Notes under the pieces: model-generated
Databases searched by the model: none
What the model was told of the DNA's origin: nothing
What the model saw: the letters and a program-made list of their open reading frames with translations, nothing else
Made by a program: the position numbers and the translations under genes
Part shown: in pieces, positions 29,183-40,300 of the stretch
Layout of the letters: each line of letters opens with the position of its first letter
How positions within the stretch are numbered: position 1 is the stretch's first letter
DNA from: Methylobacterium sp. E-065
GTDB lineage: Bacteria; Pseudomonadota; Alphaproteobacteria; Rhizobiales; Beijerinckiaceae
Assembly: GCF_022829605.1 (NCBI RefSeq)
Contig: NZ_JAKSYD010000149.1
Location: 62,001-126,000 of the forward strand
Direction of reading: 5' to 3'
Length of the DNA stretch: 64,000 bases

Positions 29183-29635
29183 ATGCAGACCGTCCTGATC
29201 GTCGTCCACCTCATCATCGTGCTCGCGCTGATCGGCGTCGTGCTGCTGCAGCGCTCCGAGGGCGGCCTCGGGCTGGGCGGCGGGGGCGGCGGCGGTGTCG
29301 CGGGCTTCATGACCGGCCGCGGCCAAGCCAACGCCCTGACGCGTGCCACCGCGATCCTGGCGGCGCTGTTCTTCGCGACCAGCCTGCTGCTAGCCGTGAT
29401 GTCGCACCGCGCGCAGGCGCCGAAATCGATCCTCGACACCGGCGCACCGCAGGCGGGTCAGCCCGCCAAGCAGCCGACCGGCGCCGACAACCTGCTCGAC
29501 ACGCTGCGCCAGCAGCAGGACCGTGCCCCCGCCACCGCGCCGGCCCAGCCCTCCCAGCCTGCTCCTGCCCAGCCCGCTCCTACCCAACCCGCTCCTGCCC
29601 AGCCGGGAGTCCCGGACGCGCCGCAGTCGCGCTGA
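29183..29635 (+). CDS. secG: Protein-export membrane protein SecG
   Basis: Auxiliary subunit of the SecYEG translocon, 150 residues. Two membrane helices (about 3-21 and 55-75) flank the conserved LLQRSEGGLGLGGG and Gly-rich loop. The C-terminal 75 residues are an Ala/Pro/Gln-rich cytosolic tail, common in alphaproteobacterial SecG, ending with three PAPAQ/PAPTQ repeats. It is upstream of pyrG, a widely conserved pairing. Confidence 0.95.
   Translation: MQTVLIVVHLIIVLALIGVVLLQRSEGGLGLGGGGGGGVAGFMTGRGQANALTRATAILAALFFATSLLLAVMSHRAQAPKSILDTGAPQAGQPAKQPTGADNLLDTLRQQQDRAPATAPAQPSQPAPAQPAPTQPAPAQPGVPDAPQSR
29555..29599 (+). repeat. Three tandem 15-bp units in the secG tail
   Basis: Three consecutive 15-bp units of the type CAGCCYGCTCCTGCC encode the QPAPA/QPAPT pentapeptides; each differs from the next by one or two bases. 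This is a likely slip-prone minisatellite in a tolerant region. Confidence 0.75.
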
Positions 29636-31399
<1,764 letters not shown>

Positions 31400-31457
31400 A
31401 GGCGCGGCGGCGCGCCGCTGCTCGCATCGGACTGCGGGACCCTATATCTCGGCAGCC

Positions 31458-31910
31458 GTGACAGAGATCCTGTTCTACCACATGCAGCGCCAGCCGCTGG
31501 AGAAGGTGCTGCCGAACCTGGTCGAGCGATCCCTCGACCGGGGCTGGCAGGCTGCGATCCAGGCGGCCACCGAGGAGCGCCTTCAGGCGCTCGACGATCA
31601 TCTCTGGACCTATTCGGACGAGAGCTTCCTGCCGCACGGCACCGACCGCGAGCCCGATGCCGGGAGCCAGCCGGTGATCCTGACCCTGCGGGACGTGAAC
31701 CCCAACACGGCCTCGATCCGCTTCCTCGTGGAAGGCGCCGACCTGCCGCCGGATGCGGATTCCTACGAACGGATCTGCATCCTGTTCGACGGGACCGATC
31801 AGGACGCCCTGTTGCGTGCCCGTGAGCAATGGAAGCAGGCCAAGGAGGCCGGCCACACGGTCGCCTATTGGCAGCAGGACGATTCGGGTCGCTGGAACAA
31901 GAAGGCCTGA
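31458..31910 (+). CDS. holC: DNA polymerase III subunit chi
   Basis: Clamp-loader accessory protein of 150 residues that links the psi subunit/clamp loader to SSB. It starts GTG (MTEILFYHMQRQPLEKVLPNLVE) and shows the family features LWTYSDESFLPHG, QPVILT, and the SSB-facing C-terminal part ICILFDGTDQDALLRAREQWKQAKEAGHTVAYWQQ. The stop is 2 bp before the start of the S10 peptidase gene; the usual neighbour, leucyl aminopeptidase pepA, is not here. Confidence 0.93.
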   Translation: MTEILFYHMQRQPLEKVLPNLVERSLDRGWQAAIQAATEERLQALDDHLWTYSDESFLPHGTDREPDAGSQPVILTLRDVNPNTASIRFLVEGADLPPDADSYERICILFDGTDQDALLRAREQWKQAKEAGHTVAYWQQDDSGRWNKKA

Positions 31911-31912
31911 CC

Positions 31913-33487
31913 GTGATCCGCAACAAAGGTTTCGCCTGCGCCGCGCTCGGCCTCGCCCTGGCGTTCAGCGCGTCCCTGCCGCTCGGCGCCCAGGAGGCGC
32001 CGCATGGCCATCCCCAGCCGGAGGCCCGGCAGGCGCCCCGCGGTCCCGAGGGACGCCGCCTGCCGCCCGATTCGACGACGCAGCACAGCCTGGTGCTGCC
32101 CGATGGCCGGACGCTCGCCTTCACCGCCACCGCCGGAAGCCTGCCGCTGGTCGATGAATCGGGGAAGCTTCAGGCCGAGATCGCCTACGTGGCCTACACG
32201 ATGGCGCCCGAGGCCGGGCGCCCGCGCCCGGTCACCTTCGCGGTGAATGGCGGCCCCGGTGCGGCCTCGGCCTATCTGAACATCGGGGCGATCGGCCCCT
32301 GGCGACTGCCGACCGGCGGCGACCGCATCAGCCCGTCGCAGCCGGTGGCGCTCACCCCGAATGACGGCACGTGGCTCGACTTCACCGACCTCGTCTTCAT
32401 CGATCCGGTCGGAACCGGCTACAGCCGCGCGGCGGACGGCAACGGCAAGGCCTACTGGTCGGTCGATTCGGACGCCGCGACCCTGTCGGCCGTCATCGCC
32501 CGCTATCTGCGCGTCAACGACCGCATGGCGAGCCCGAAATTCTACGTGGGTGAGAGCTACGGCGGCTTCCGGGGTCCGCTGATCGCCGAAAAGCTTCAGG
32601 AGGATATCGGCGTCGGCCTGTCCGGAATGGTGCTGCTCTCGCCGGTGCTCGATTTCGCGTGGCTGGAGGCGCCCCGGGCCAATCCCTGGGGCTACGTGCT
32701 CAAGCTGCCGTCCCTCGCGGCCGGTGCGCTGGAGCGGAAGGGCACCGTGCCGACGCCGGCGCTGCTCGGGGAGGCCGAGGCCTACGCCTCCGGCCCATAT
32801 CTGTCGGATCTGCTCAAAGGTCCGTCCGATGCAGGCGCGGTCGCCCGGATGACCGAGACGGTCGCGCGCCTGGTCGGGCTCGACGCCGCGCTCGTGCGTT
32901 CTCAGGCGGCGCGGCTGTCCACCCGGAGCGTCCAGCGCGAGATCGACCGGGCCGGGGGTCGCGTCGCCAGCGCCTACGACACCGGGATCACCGGATGGGA
33001 CCCGAATCCGGACGCAACGCAGTCGAACTTCGACGATCCGCAGCTCACTGCGATTCAGGCACCGCTGACCAGCGCGATGCTCGACCTCTACGCCCGCACG
33101 CTCAAGTGGCCCGTGCCGAACATGCGCTACGAGCTCCTGAACAACGCCGTGAATCACGGCTGGAGCTGGGGCTCGGGACGGCAGGCGCCGGAGGTGTTCT
33201 CTAATCTCAAGGGCGCCCTGGCGCTCGACGGGCAGCTCCGGGTCCTGGTGGCGCACGGCTTCACGGACCTCGTGACCCCCTACTTCGCCTCGAAGCTCCT
33301 GCTCGCCCAGGCCCCCGCCTACGCGGCCGGGCGCCTGGACCTCGCGGTCTATCCCGGGGGGCACATGTTCTACACGCGAGCCGATTCGCGGGCGGCGTTC
33401 CACCGGGATGTGGCGCGGCTCTACGCGGATGCCCTCAAGGCCCGCGACGGAGATGCGAGACCGGGGCAGACGAAGGACGCGCCCTAG
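31913..33487 (+). CDS. Exported serine carboxypeptidase-like protein (peptidase family S10)
   Basis: Periplasmic alpha/beta-hydrolase of 524 residues. A signal peptide occupies about 1-27 (ending LPLGAQ). The S10 signatures are VNGGPGAASAYLNIGAIGP (oxyanion region), FIDPVGTGYS, and GESYGGFRGP with the nucleophile Ser215. The other triad residues fit Asp452 (GFTDLVTPY) and His484 (YPGGHMFY). These proteins trim C-terminal residues of peptides; the bacterial substrates are poorly known. The GTG start at 31913 is 2 bp after holC, making translational coupling likely; an upstream reading overlapping holC has no homology. Confidence 0.9.
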   Translation: MIRNKGFACAALGLALAFSASLPLGAQEAPHGHPQPEARQAPRGPEGRRLPPDSTTQHSLVLPDGRTLAFTATAGSLPLVDESGKLQAEIAYVAYTMAPEAGRPRPVTFAVNGGPGAASAYLNIGAIGPWRLPTGGDRISPSQPVALTPNDGTWLDFTDLVFIDPVGTGYSRAADGNGKAYWSVDSDAATLSAVIARYLRVNDRMASPKFYVGESYGGFRGPLIAEKLQEDIGVGLSGMVLLSPVLDFAWLEAPRANPWGYVLKLPSLAAGALERKGTVPTPALLGEAEAYASGPYLSDLLKGPSDAGAVARMTETVARLVGLDAALVRSQAARLSTRSVQREIDRAGGRVASAYDTGITGWDPNPDATQSNFDDPQLTAIQAPLTSAMLDLYARTLKWPVPNMRYELLNNAVNHGWSWGSGRQAPEVFSNLKGALALDGQLRVLVAHGFTDLVTPYFASKLLLAQAPAYAAGRLDLAVYPGGHMFYTRADSRAAFHRDVARLYADALKARDGDARPGQTKDAP

Positions 33488-33564
33488 CGGTCAGCGGCCT
33501 CGCAACGGGCCGTTTCAGCAGCCGGACGATCCGGAGCCGGGCCGAACGCGGAGCCGGAACATTC

Positions 33565-34587
33565 TTATAGAGGGGGCAAAGCCGATACGCGCGGAGCGCT
33601 CTTCAGGAAGAGCACATCGATATCGCGGCGCGGCACAAAGTCCTTCACGACCATCTCGACGGTCGTCGGACCCGTCTTTTTGAGATCGCTGCCGCAGAAC
33701 GCGACCATCGTGGACGGATCACCTTTGTCCACGATCAGCTTGAACGTGCCGATCGTTCCGGTCCCGGCAGGGAAGAGATAGGTGAGATAGCGTTCGTACG
33801 CCTGGAAGGACCGGCTGCCGTCGGCGCTCGCCCGCCGATACAGGGCCTGGGCCGAGCGCGCGAAGGCGGGATCCGTGCAGAACCGGTCGGCGTAACGCGC
33901 CATCTGGGACGAACCCAGATCCGGCGAACCGAACGAAAGGCTGGACTGCCCGCTGAGGCTCGGCGTGAAGCTCTGCCGAACGGCGACATCGCGCCCTGCC
34001 GGAAAGATCTGCCGGCGCCAGTACCGCGATTTCAGCGTCCAGAGCGGGACGTCCGAGATCGTCCCGTCCTTGTGGACCTGCCGATCGAGAAAGCCGGCTT
34101 CGATCAGGGCGTGTCGCCGCGGCTCCGACAGCCGGCGCAGCGGGACCTTTGTCGCCGCAACGGTCGGTACGGGCGGGAGGCCCAGGTGGTGAAGCTCGGT
34201 GGTGATCTCGACCGACTGGCCGTTGCGCATCAGGAAGGCCTGCTGGTCGAGCTGCCACGGAACGGCCTGGCCATCGACCGTGGCGTTGAAGGCGAGGACG
34301 TTGGCCTGGGCCGGATCGGGGATGGCAACTGCCATCACGGGCGCGCCGACGAGGTCGGGCATCGGGAACGCCACGATGGCCGCGATGTCGGTTCCGGTCG
34401 GGTTGCGGAACCGGTAATCGGCCCTGACTTCCTGCTCCGAGAGATACAGGTCTTCCGCCACAAGCGTGATCGCGCTGCCCTGCTCCAGGACGAGGTTCCC
34501 CGCCTTGAGCGCGGCATCCGTGTCATCGGCCCGGGCCGGCAGGGATGACGCCGCGAGAAGGGCAAGGACCAGCCACAGGACTCTCAT
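33565..34587 (-). CDS. Exported DUF4424 family protein
   Basis: Secreted protein of 340 residues. A signal peptide (about 1-20, MRVLWLVLALLAASSLPARA) precedes one large beta-rich domain with VEDLYLSEQEVRADYRFRNPT-like strands and the late motif TFKLIVDKGDPSTMVAFCGSDLKKTGPTTVEMVVKDFVPRRDIDVLFLK, which I recognise as DUF4424. Function is unknown. The ATG at 34587 is preferred; a GTG at 34596 adds three residues. It is convergent with the S10 gene and divergent from the cobalamin riboswitch unit. Confidence 0.8.
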   Translation of the reverse strand: MRVLWLVLALLAASSLPARADDTDAALKAGNLVLEQGSAITLVAEDLYLSEQEVRADYRFRNPTGTDIAAIVAFPMPDLVGAPVMAVAIPDPAQANVLAFNATVDGQAVPWQLDQQAFLMRNGQSVEITTELHHLGLPPVPTVAATKVPLRRLSEPRRHALIEAGFLDRQVHKDGTISDVPLWTLKSRYWRRQIFPAGRDVAVRQSFTPSLSGQSSLSFGSPDLGSSQMARYADRFCTDPAFARSAQALYRRASADGSRSFQAYERYLTYLFPAGTGTIGTFKLIVDKGDPSTMVAFCGSDLKKTGPTTVEMVVKDFVPRRDIDVLFLKSAPRVSALPPL

Positions 34588-34748
34588 CACGATCACGCAT
34601 CTCGGTTGTGGCTATGGACGGCCAGCCCGGCCGCCGCGACCGTGGGGATCCCCGGCCCGCTGACCAGTCCCCACCGTTCGCGAGGCGGCGGAAATGATTC
34701 CGCCGCGCCTCCGTTGTGCGAGAGCTGTCATGCGTCTACAACGACCGC

Positions 34749-34917
34749 GTGACGGTGCCCCGGCGACGGGGTGAAAAGGGAATGCGGTGAGGGGTGCGAA
34801 CCCCGATTCCGCGGCTGCCCCCGCAACTGTGAGCGGCGAGCGCCTGCCGAGGGCCACCGGAGCGATCCGGGAAGGCGGCAGGGGCGTCGAGCTGCGAGCC
34901 AGGAGACCTGCCGTCAC
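34749..34917 (+). ncRNA. Cobalamin (AdoCbl) riboswitch
   Basis: Canonical B12 aptamer. The closing stem P1 pairs GTGACGG (34749-34755) with CCGTCAC (34911-34917). The core shows GGTGCCC, the GGGTGAAAAGGGAATGCGGTG-like block (34780s), GCTGCCCCCGCAACTG with the GAGCGGCGAG segment (34813-34840), CCACCGG, and the perfect B12 box AGCCAGGAGACCTGCC (34897-34912). Downstream, GCCGCC (34934-34939) can pair with GGCGGC (34945-34950) just before the GGAGA ribosome site of cbtB, suggesting control of translation. It should repress the cobalt-uptake and cobalamin genes when the coenzyme is abundant. Confidence 0.95.
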
Positions 34918-34963
34918 GACAGGATCCCGCGTTGCCGCCGGTGGGGCGGCTGGAGACAGACCC

Positions 34964-35146
34964 ATGACGACCTCGACCCTCGCCCCCGTCACCGTCGGTG
35001 CCCGCGCGTCCGAGCGCCCCGTGGCGGTCGCGCTCGCGGCTTTCCTCGGCCTCGGCCTGCTGTTCATGGTCGGCTTTTCGCCGGCGATCGCGTTCCACAA
35101 CGCGGCTCACGACTTCCGGCATACCCAGAACTTCCCCTGTCACTGA
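34964..35146 (+). CDS. cbtB: Cobalt transporter subunit CbtB
   Basis: Single-span membrane protein of 60 residues. A membrane helix covers about 20-42 (VALAAFLGLGLLFMVGFSPAI), followed by the signature tail HNAAHDFRHTQNFPCH, whose histidines are the proposed cobalt ligands. It works with CbtA, encoded 16 bp downstream, as a B12-regulated cobalt importer. The ATG at 34964 has a GGAGA ribosome site and lies 47 bp after the riboswitch. Confidence 0.93.
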   Translation: MTTSTLAPVTVGARASERPVAVALAAFLGLGLLFMVGFSPAIAFHNAAHDFRHTQNFPCH

Positions 35147-35162
35147 CGCCATCGTCGCAGGG

Positions 35163-35900
35163 ATGATCATCCGGCTTCTGTCGGCGGCGTTGGCCGCCGG
35201 CTTCTTCGCGGCCGTCGTCGTGACGGGCCTCGAACTCACGCTGACCTCGCCGCTGATCGTGGCGGCCGAGCGCTACGAGCAGGCCGAGCCCAGTCATCAG
35301 GCCGCCCGCACACTGCCGATCGTTCTCGCTCATGCCGGCCACGATCATGCCGCGCCGGACATGGCGCCGGAATGGCAACCGGGCGCGGGTCTGCCGCGCA
35401 TGGCCTTCACCGGACTCGCGACCCTGGTGGGCGCCGTCGGCTACGCGCTCCTGCTCGGTGCCGTGATGCTCGCCTGCGGGCGGGAGCCGACGCCGCCGGT
35501 CGCACTGGCCTTCGCGGTGGCGGGTTTCGCCAGCGTCGCCCTGGCACCCGGCCTCGGCCTGCCGCCGGAGTTGCCGGGCAGTGAGGCAGCACCGCTGGCC
35601 GTCCGGCAGGCGTGGTGGGTCATGACCGCCGCGTCCACCGCCATGGGCCTCTACCTGATCGCCGTGCGCCGATCGCTGATCGCCATCCTGGGTGGGGTCG
35701 TCCTGATCATCGCGCCGCACGCGGTCGGCGCGCCGCAGGCGCCGGAAGGGGCGTCAGCGCTGCCGGCGGCACTGGCCGCGCAGTTCGCCGCGCGCTCGCT
35801 GGCGATCAGCTTCGTGTTCTGGATGCTGCTGGGCCTCGGGTTCAGTCGGGCCTGGCTGGTGTTCGGCCGCGGGACCGCGCGGGGCACGGCCCATGGCTGA
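35163..35900 (+). CDS. cbtA: Cobalt transporter subunit CbtA
   Basis: Inner-membrane protein of 245 residues with about five to six helices. The N-terminal MIIRLLSAALAAGFFAAVV helix, the GHDH-like HAGHDHAAPDMAPEW loop (histidines likely in metal binding) and a C-terminal helix are typical of CbtA. The ATG at 35163 is chosen because the membrane helix begins there. It overlaps the next gene by 8 bp. Confidence 0.92.
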   Translation: MIIRLLSAALAAGFFAAVVVTGLELTLTSPLIVAAERYEQAEPSHQAARTLPIVLAHAGHDHAAPDMAPEWQPGAGLPRMAFTGLATLVGAVGYALLLGAVMLACGREPTPPVALAFAVAGFASVALAPGLGLPPELPGSEAAPLAVRQAWWVMTAASTAMGLYLIAVRRSLIAILGGVVLIIAPHAVGAPQAPEGASALPAALAAQFAARSLAISFVFWMLLGLGFSRAWLVFGRGTARGTAHG

Positions 35901-36294
35901 GACCGTCCTCTACGTCTGCACGACGTGCCGCCGCGACGGTGACGACCCCGAGGGCCCCAGGGCCGGCGCCCGCCTCCTCGACGCCCTGCGCGTTCGGGCC
36001 GAGGGTGCCGTCGATCTGCGCGTCGAGCCGGTGGAGTGCCTGTCGGTCTGCAAGCGCCCCTGCACGGTGGCGGTCGCCGCGGCGGACCGCTGGACCTACG
36101 TGTACGGCGACATGGACCCGGCCGCCTCCGCCGAGATCATTCTCGCCGGGCTCGCCGCCTACGCCGCGACGCCCGACGGCATCGTGCCGTGGCGCGAGCG
36201 ACCGACCGAATTCAAGAAGGGCGTGATCGCCCGGATCCCCCCCTTCCCTGCACCGCGCCCGATTCCGGCCGGCACCCTGGAGGCCGCCGAATGA
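35893..36294 (+). CDS. DUF1636 protein (predicted 2Fe-2S/metal-binding, cobalamin-linked)
   Basis: Cytosolic protein of 133 residues with a thioredoxin-like ferredoxin arrangement: Cys in YVCTTCRRDGD, then VECLSVCKRPCTVAV, spacing that resembles 2Fe-2S thioredoxin-fold ferredoxins. The family is DUF1636, often encoded in cobalamin operons next to CobW. Its exact role is unknown; a redox or cobalt-delivery function is possible. It overlaps cbtA (8 bp) and cobW (4 bp), so it is an integral part of the unit. Confidence 0.82.
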   Translation: MAETVLYVCTTCRRDGDDPEGPRAGARLLDALRVRAEGAVDLRVEPVECLSVCKRPCTVAVAAADRWTYVYGDMDPAASAEIILAGLAAYAATPDGIVPWRERPTEFKKGVIARIPPFPAPRPIPAGTLEAAE

Positions 36295-37325
36295 CGATTG
36301 TCGCCAAGATCCCCTGCACCATCGTCACGGGCTTCCTCGGCGCCGGCAAGACGACGCTGGTCCGCCACGTGATCGAGAACGCGAAGGGCCGGCGCCTCGC
36401 GATCCTGGTCAACGAGTTCGGTGATGTCGGCTTCGACAAGTCGTTCCTGGCCGCCTGCGGCGTCGAGGGTTGCACCGAAGACTCCATCGTCGAGCTGCCG
36501 AACGGCTGCATCTGCTGCACGGTGGCGGACGATTTCGTGCCGGCCCTCGAGACGCTGCTCGCCCGTGCCGAGCCGCCGGAGCACATCCTGATCGAGACCT
36601 CGGGCCTCGCCCTGCCGAAGCCTCTGGTCCAGGCCTTCCAATGGCCGGCGATCCGCTCGCGGGTCACGGTGGACGGCGTGGTGGCGGTGGTGGACGGGCC
36701 GGCGGTCGCCGCGGGTATGTTCGCGGAGGATCCCGCGGCGCTGGCCGCCCAGCGGGCCGCCGACCAATCGGTCGATCACGACAATCCGCTGGAGGAGGTG
36801 TTCGAGGACCAGCTCCTCTGCGCCGACCTCGTGGTGCTCAACAAGGTCGATCTGATCGACGCCGACACCCGCGCCCGGGTCCGGGCCGAGGTCGAGGAGC
36901 ATCTGCCGCGCGCCGTGAAGGTGGTGGAGACCGAGAAGGGCGTCATCGATCCGCGGGTTCTGCTGGGCCTCGGCGCGGCGGCCGAAGAGGATCTGGATGC
37001 CCGCCCGTCCCACCACGGCGAGGGTGAGGACCATGATCACGACGACTTCGAGACCGTAGCGCTGCCGATCCGCCCGGCGGTGACGGCGGCCGATCTCGCG
37101 ACCCGCGTCGAGAAGGCGGCTGAGACTGCTGGCGTGCTGCGGATCAAGGGGTTCGCCGAGGTCGAGGGCAAGGCGATGCGCCTCGTGGTGCAGGGTGTCG
37201 GCCGGCGCGTTGCCCACCATTTCGATCGGCCCTGGCGGTCGGGCGAGGCGCGCGATGGAGCGCTCGTGGTGATCGGCCTGAAGGGCTTCGATCGGGACGC
37301 CGTCGCGACGGCGCTCGCGGGATGA
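36291..37325 (+). CDS. cobW: CobW, COG0523 GTPase metallochaperone
   Basis: G3E-family GTPase of 344 residues, thought to deliver cobalt for insertion by CobNST. P-loop GFLGAGKTT at 14-22, the metal-binding GCICC (Cys73, Cys75, Cys76) and the guanine motif NKVDLID are present. A His/Asp-rich stretch (HHGEGEDHDHDD) near residue 240 may bind metal. The CobW_C domain follows to the end. The start overlaps the DUF1636 stop; cobN begins 46 bp downstream. Confidence 0.95.
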   Translation: MTIVAKIPCTIVTGFLGAGKTTLVRHVIENAKGRRLAILVNEFGDVGFDKSFLAACGVEGCTEDSIVELPNGCICCTVADDFVPALETLLARAEPPEHILIETSGLALPKPLVQAFQWPAIRSRVTVDGVVAVVDGPAVAAGMFAEDPAALAAQRAADQSVDHDNPLEEVFEDQLLCADLVVLNKVDLIDADTRARVRAEVEEHLPRAVKVVETEKGVIDPRVLLGLGAAAEEDLDARPSHHGEGEDHDHDDFETVALPIRPAVTAADLATRVEKAAETAGVLRIKGFAEVEGKAMRLVVQGVGRRVAHHFDRPWRSGEARDGALVVIGLKGFDRDAVATALAG

Positions 37326-37371
37326 GACCCGTCACGCGCGTCCGTCCGGTCAACACCTAGGGACGCGGGCG

Positions 37372-40300
37372 ATGCATCTCGTGCGCATCGATGCCGTCTC
37401 CCTCGACGAGGGCGAGGCGGCGTTGGATCTCGGGCAGGAGCCCGGCGATCTCGTCGTGCTGTCCTTCACCGACAGCGACCTCGCCGGGATCGCGCGGGCG
37501 TATGCCGTGGAGCCGGGCCTCCCGAGCCTGCGCCTCGCCAAGATGGCCAAGCTGCGGCACCCGCTCTCGGTCGATTTCTACGTGGAGCGCATCGTGGCGC
37601 GCGCCAAGATCGTGGTGATCCGCTGCCTCGGGGGGCTCGATTACTGGCGCTACGGGGTCGAGCGCTGCGCCGAGGCGGCGCGGGCGCATGGGGTGGTGCT
37701 GGCGGTGCTGCCGGGCGACGACCGGCCCGACCCCCGGCTTGCCGCCTCCTCGACCGATCCTGCGCTGGCGGACCGGCTTGACGCCTATTTCCGCGCTGGC
37801 GGCCCCGAGAACCTGCGCCAGATGTTGCGGCTCCTCGCGAGCCGGATCGGCGCGGACCTTCCGGTCGAGCCGCCCCAACCATTGCCCCGGGGCTTCGCGT
37901 GGTGCCCGGGCTGTACGACGCCGCCCCTCGCTCAGGCCGTGGCGGCGGCGGAAACCGCGATCCCGCTCGCGGACGCACGGGCAGAACCCCTCGCCCTGCT
38001 CCTCGTCTACCGCTCAGCCGTCCTCGGCGGTGACACCGCGCCGTTCGTCACGCTGATTGCGGCCCTGCGCGCCCGCGGGATCGGCGTGCTGCCGATGGCC
38101 GTGTCGAGCCTGAAGGAACCCGTGGCCGCAACCGCAGTCGCGGCGGCCGTGCGGGCGCGCCGGCCCGATCTCGTCATTGCGGCAACCGCCTTCTCGGCGC
38201 GCGAGGACGGGACCGACTTCGTCCTCGACGGCGCCGATTGTCCGGTGCTGCAGGCCTTCACGGTCGGGTCGCCGCAGGCGGCCTGGGAGGCCTCGGCCCG
38301 GGGGCTCGGTGCGGCTGATCTCGCCATGCAGGTGGCGCTTCCGGAATTCGACGGCCGGCTCTCGGGCTTCCCGATCTCGTTCAAGGAAGAAGCGGCCGAG
38401 ATCGAAGGCTTCGCCGAGCGCCGGGCCGTGCCCTACGCACCCGGAATCGCGGCGCTCGCCGACCGGGCCGCCGGCTGGCTGCGGCTCGCCGCCCGGCCTC
38501 GGGACGCGCGGCGCATCGCGATGGTCCTGTCCGATTATCCGGCGCGGGGCGGCCGGGCCGGTTTCGCGGTCGGCCTGGATACGCCGGAGAGCGCCCGGGC
38601 CATCGCCACGGACCTCGCCGCCTCCGGCTATGCCGGGTGTACCTTGCCCGAAGCCGGCGCGCTGATGACGACGCTGACCGAGGGGCCGGCGGACTTCTGT
38701 GTGCCGCTGATCGCCTACCGGGCGTGGCTCGACGGCCTGCCCGCCGCGACCCGCGGCACGATCACCCAGGCCTGGGGCGAGCCCGAGACCGATGCCGCCT
38801 GCACGGAGGGCGCGTTCCGGTTCCGGATGGCGGATGCCCGCCGAGCCGCGGATCCGCAGAGCGGCGGCCTCACAGTGTTTCTGCAGCCGGATCGCGGGCG
38901 CGATCCCGATCGCAAGGCCGGCTACCACGATCCCGAGCGTGTCCCGACTCACGCCTACCTCGCCTTCCACCTCGGCCTGCGGCAGCGCTTCGACGTGCTG
39001 GTCCAGCTCGGCACCCACGGCACGACCGAATGGCTGCCCGGCAAGGCCGTGGCCTTGTCTCCGGAATGCTTCCCGGCGCTCTGTGTCGGTGCCCTGCCGG
39101 TGATCTACCCGTTCATCGTGGACGATCCCGGTGAGGCCGCTCCGCTCAAGCGCCGGCTCGGCGGCGTCGCACTCGGTCATCTGACACCCGAAGTCGCCAG
39201 CCACGACCTTTCTCCCGAGGCGGCCCGGCTGCGTGAGCTCGTCGAAGAATACAGCGCCGCCAGCGTCCTCGATCCCCGCCGGGCGACCCTGATCGCCAGC
39301 GCCATCCTGGAGGAGGCCGGGGGCGCCGGGCTGCTCGACGGCGCCGGGATCGGCCCCGACACGCCGATGGACGAGGCGCTGACGCGGCTCGACGCCCATC
39401 TGTGCGATCTCGGCGAGACGAGCTTCCGCGATGGGCTGCACGTCTTCGGCCGCGCCCCTGACGACGCCCTCGCCCCGGTCGTGACGAGCGCGGCAGCCGA
39501 ACGGGCGGGACTCCTCGCCGCCCTGGACGGCCGGTTCGTCCAGCCGGGCCCGTCCGGCTCCCCGTCCCGCGGGCGCGCGGACGTGCTCCCCACCGGGCGA
39601 AACCTCGCCACGCTGGATCCGCGCGCGATTCCGAGCCGCGCCGCCGCGCTCCTGGGGGCGAAGGGCGCCGAGGCGGTGGTGACGCGCTACCTTCAGGACG
39701 AAGGGGCCTATCCGGCCCGGATCGTGATGGATCTCTGGGCCTCGCCGACCCTGCGCACCGGCGGCGAGGATGTGGCGCACGCGCTCGCCCTGATGGGTGT
39801 CCGGCCCGTCTGGGACCATGCCAGCACCCGCGTCACAGGCTTCGAGGTGCTGCCGTTGGCCATGCTCGACCGGCCGCGCATCGACGTGACGGTGCGGATC
39901 TCCGGGGCGTTCCGCGACACGTTCCCGGACACGCTGGCGTTGATCGACCGCGCCGCCCGGTCGGTGGCCGACCGGGACGAGGCCGATGACGAGAATCCTC
40001 TGGCAGCAGCCCGCAGACGCGGCGAGACGGCCGCCCGGGTCTACGGCGCGGCGCCCGGCCGCTACGGAGCCGGCACGGCCGCCACCGCCCTCGACGGCTC
40101 CTGGGACACTCGCGCCGATCTCGGCCGCGCCTATCTGGCGGCCAGCTCCCATGCCTACGGCGACCGCGAGGGGCCGGACGCGGATTTCACCGCGCGGGTC
40201 GCAGCGGCCGACGCCTACCTGCACGCCTTCGACGCGGCCGAGCGCGACCTGTTCGACGGCGATGCGGCGGTCGACGCCATGGGCGGCTTCGCGGCCGCGG

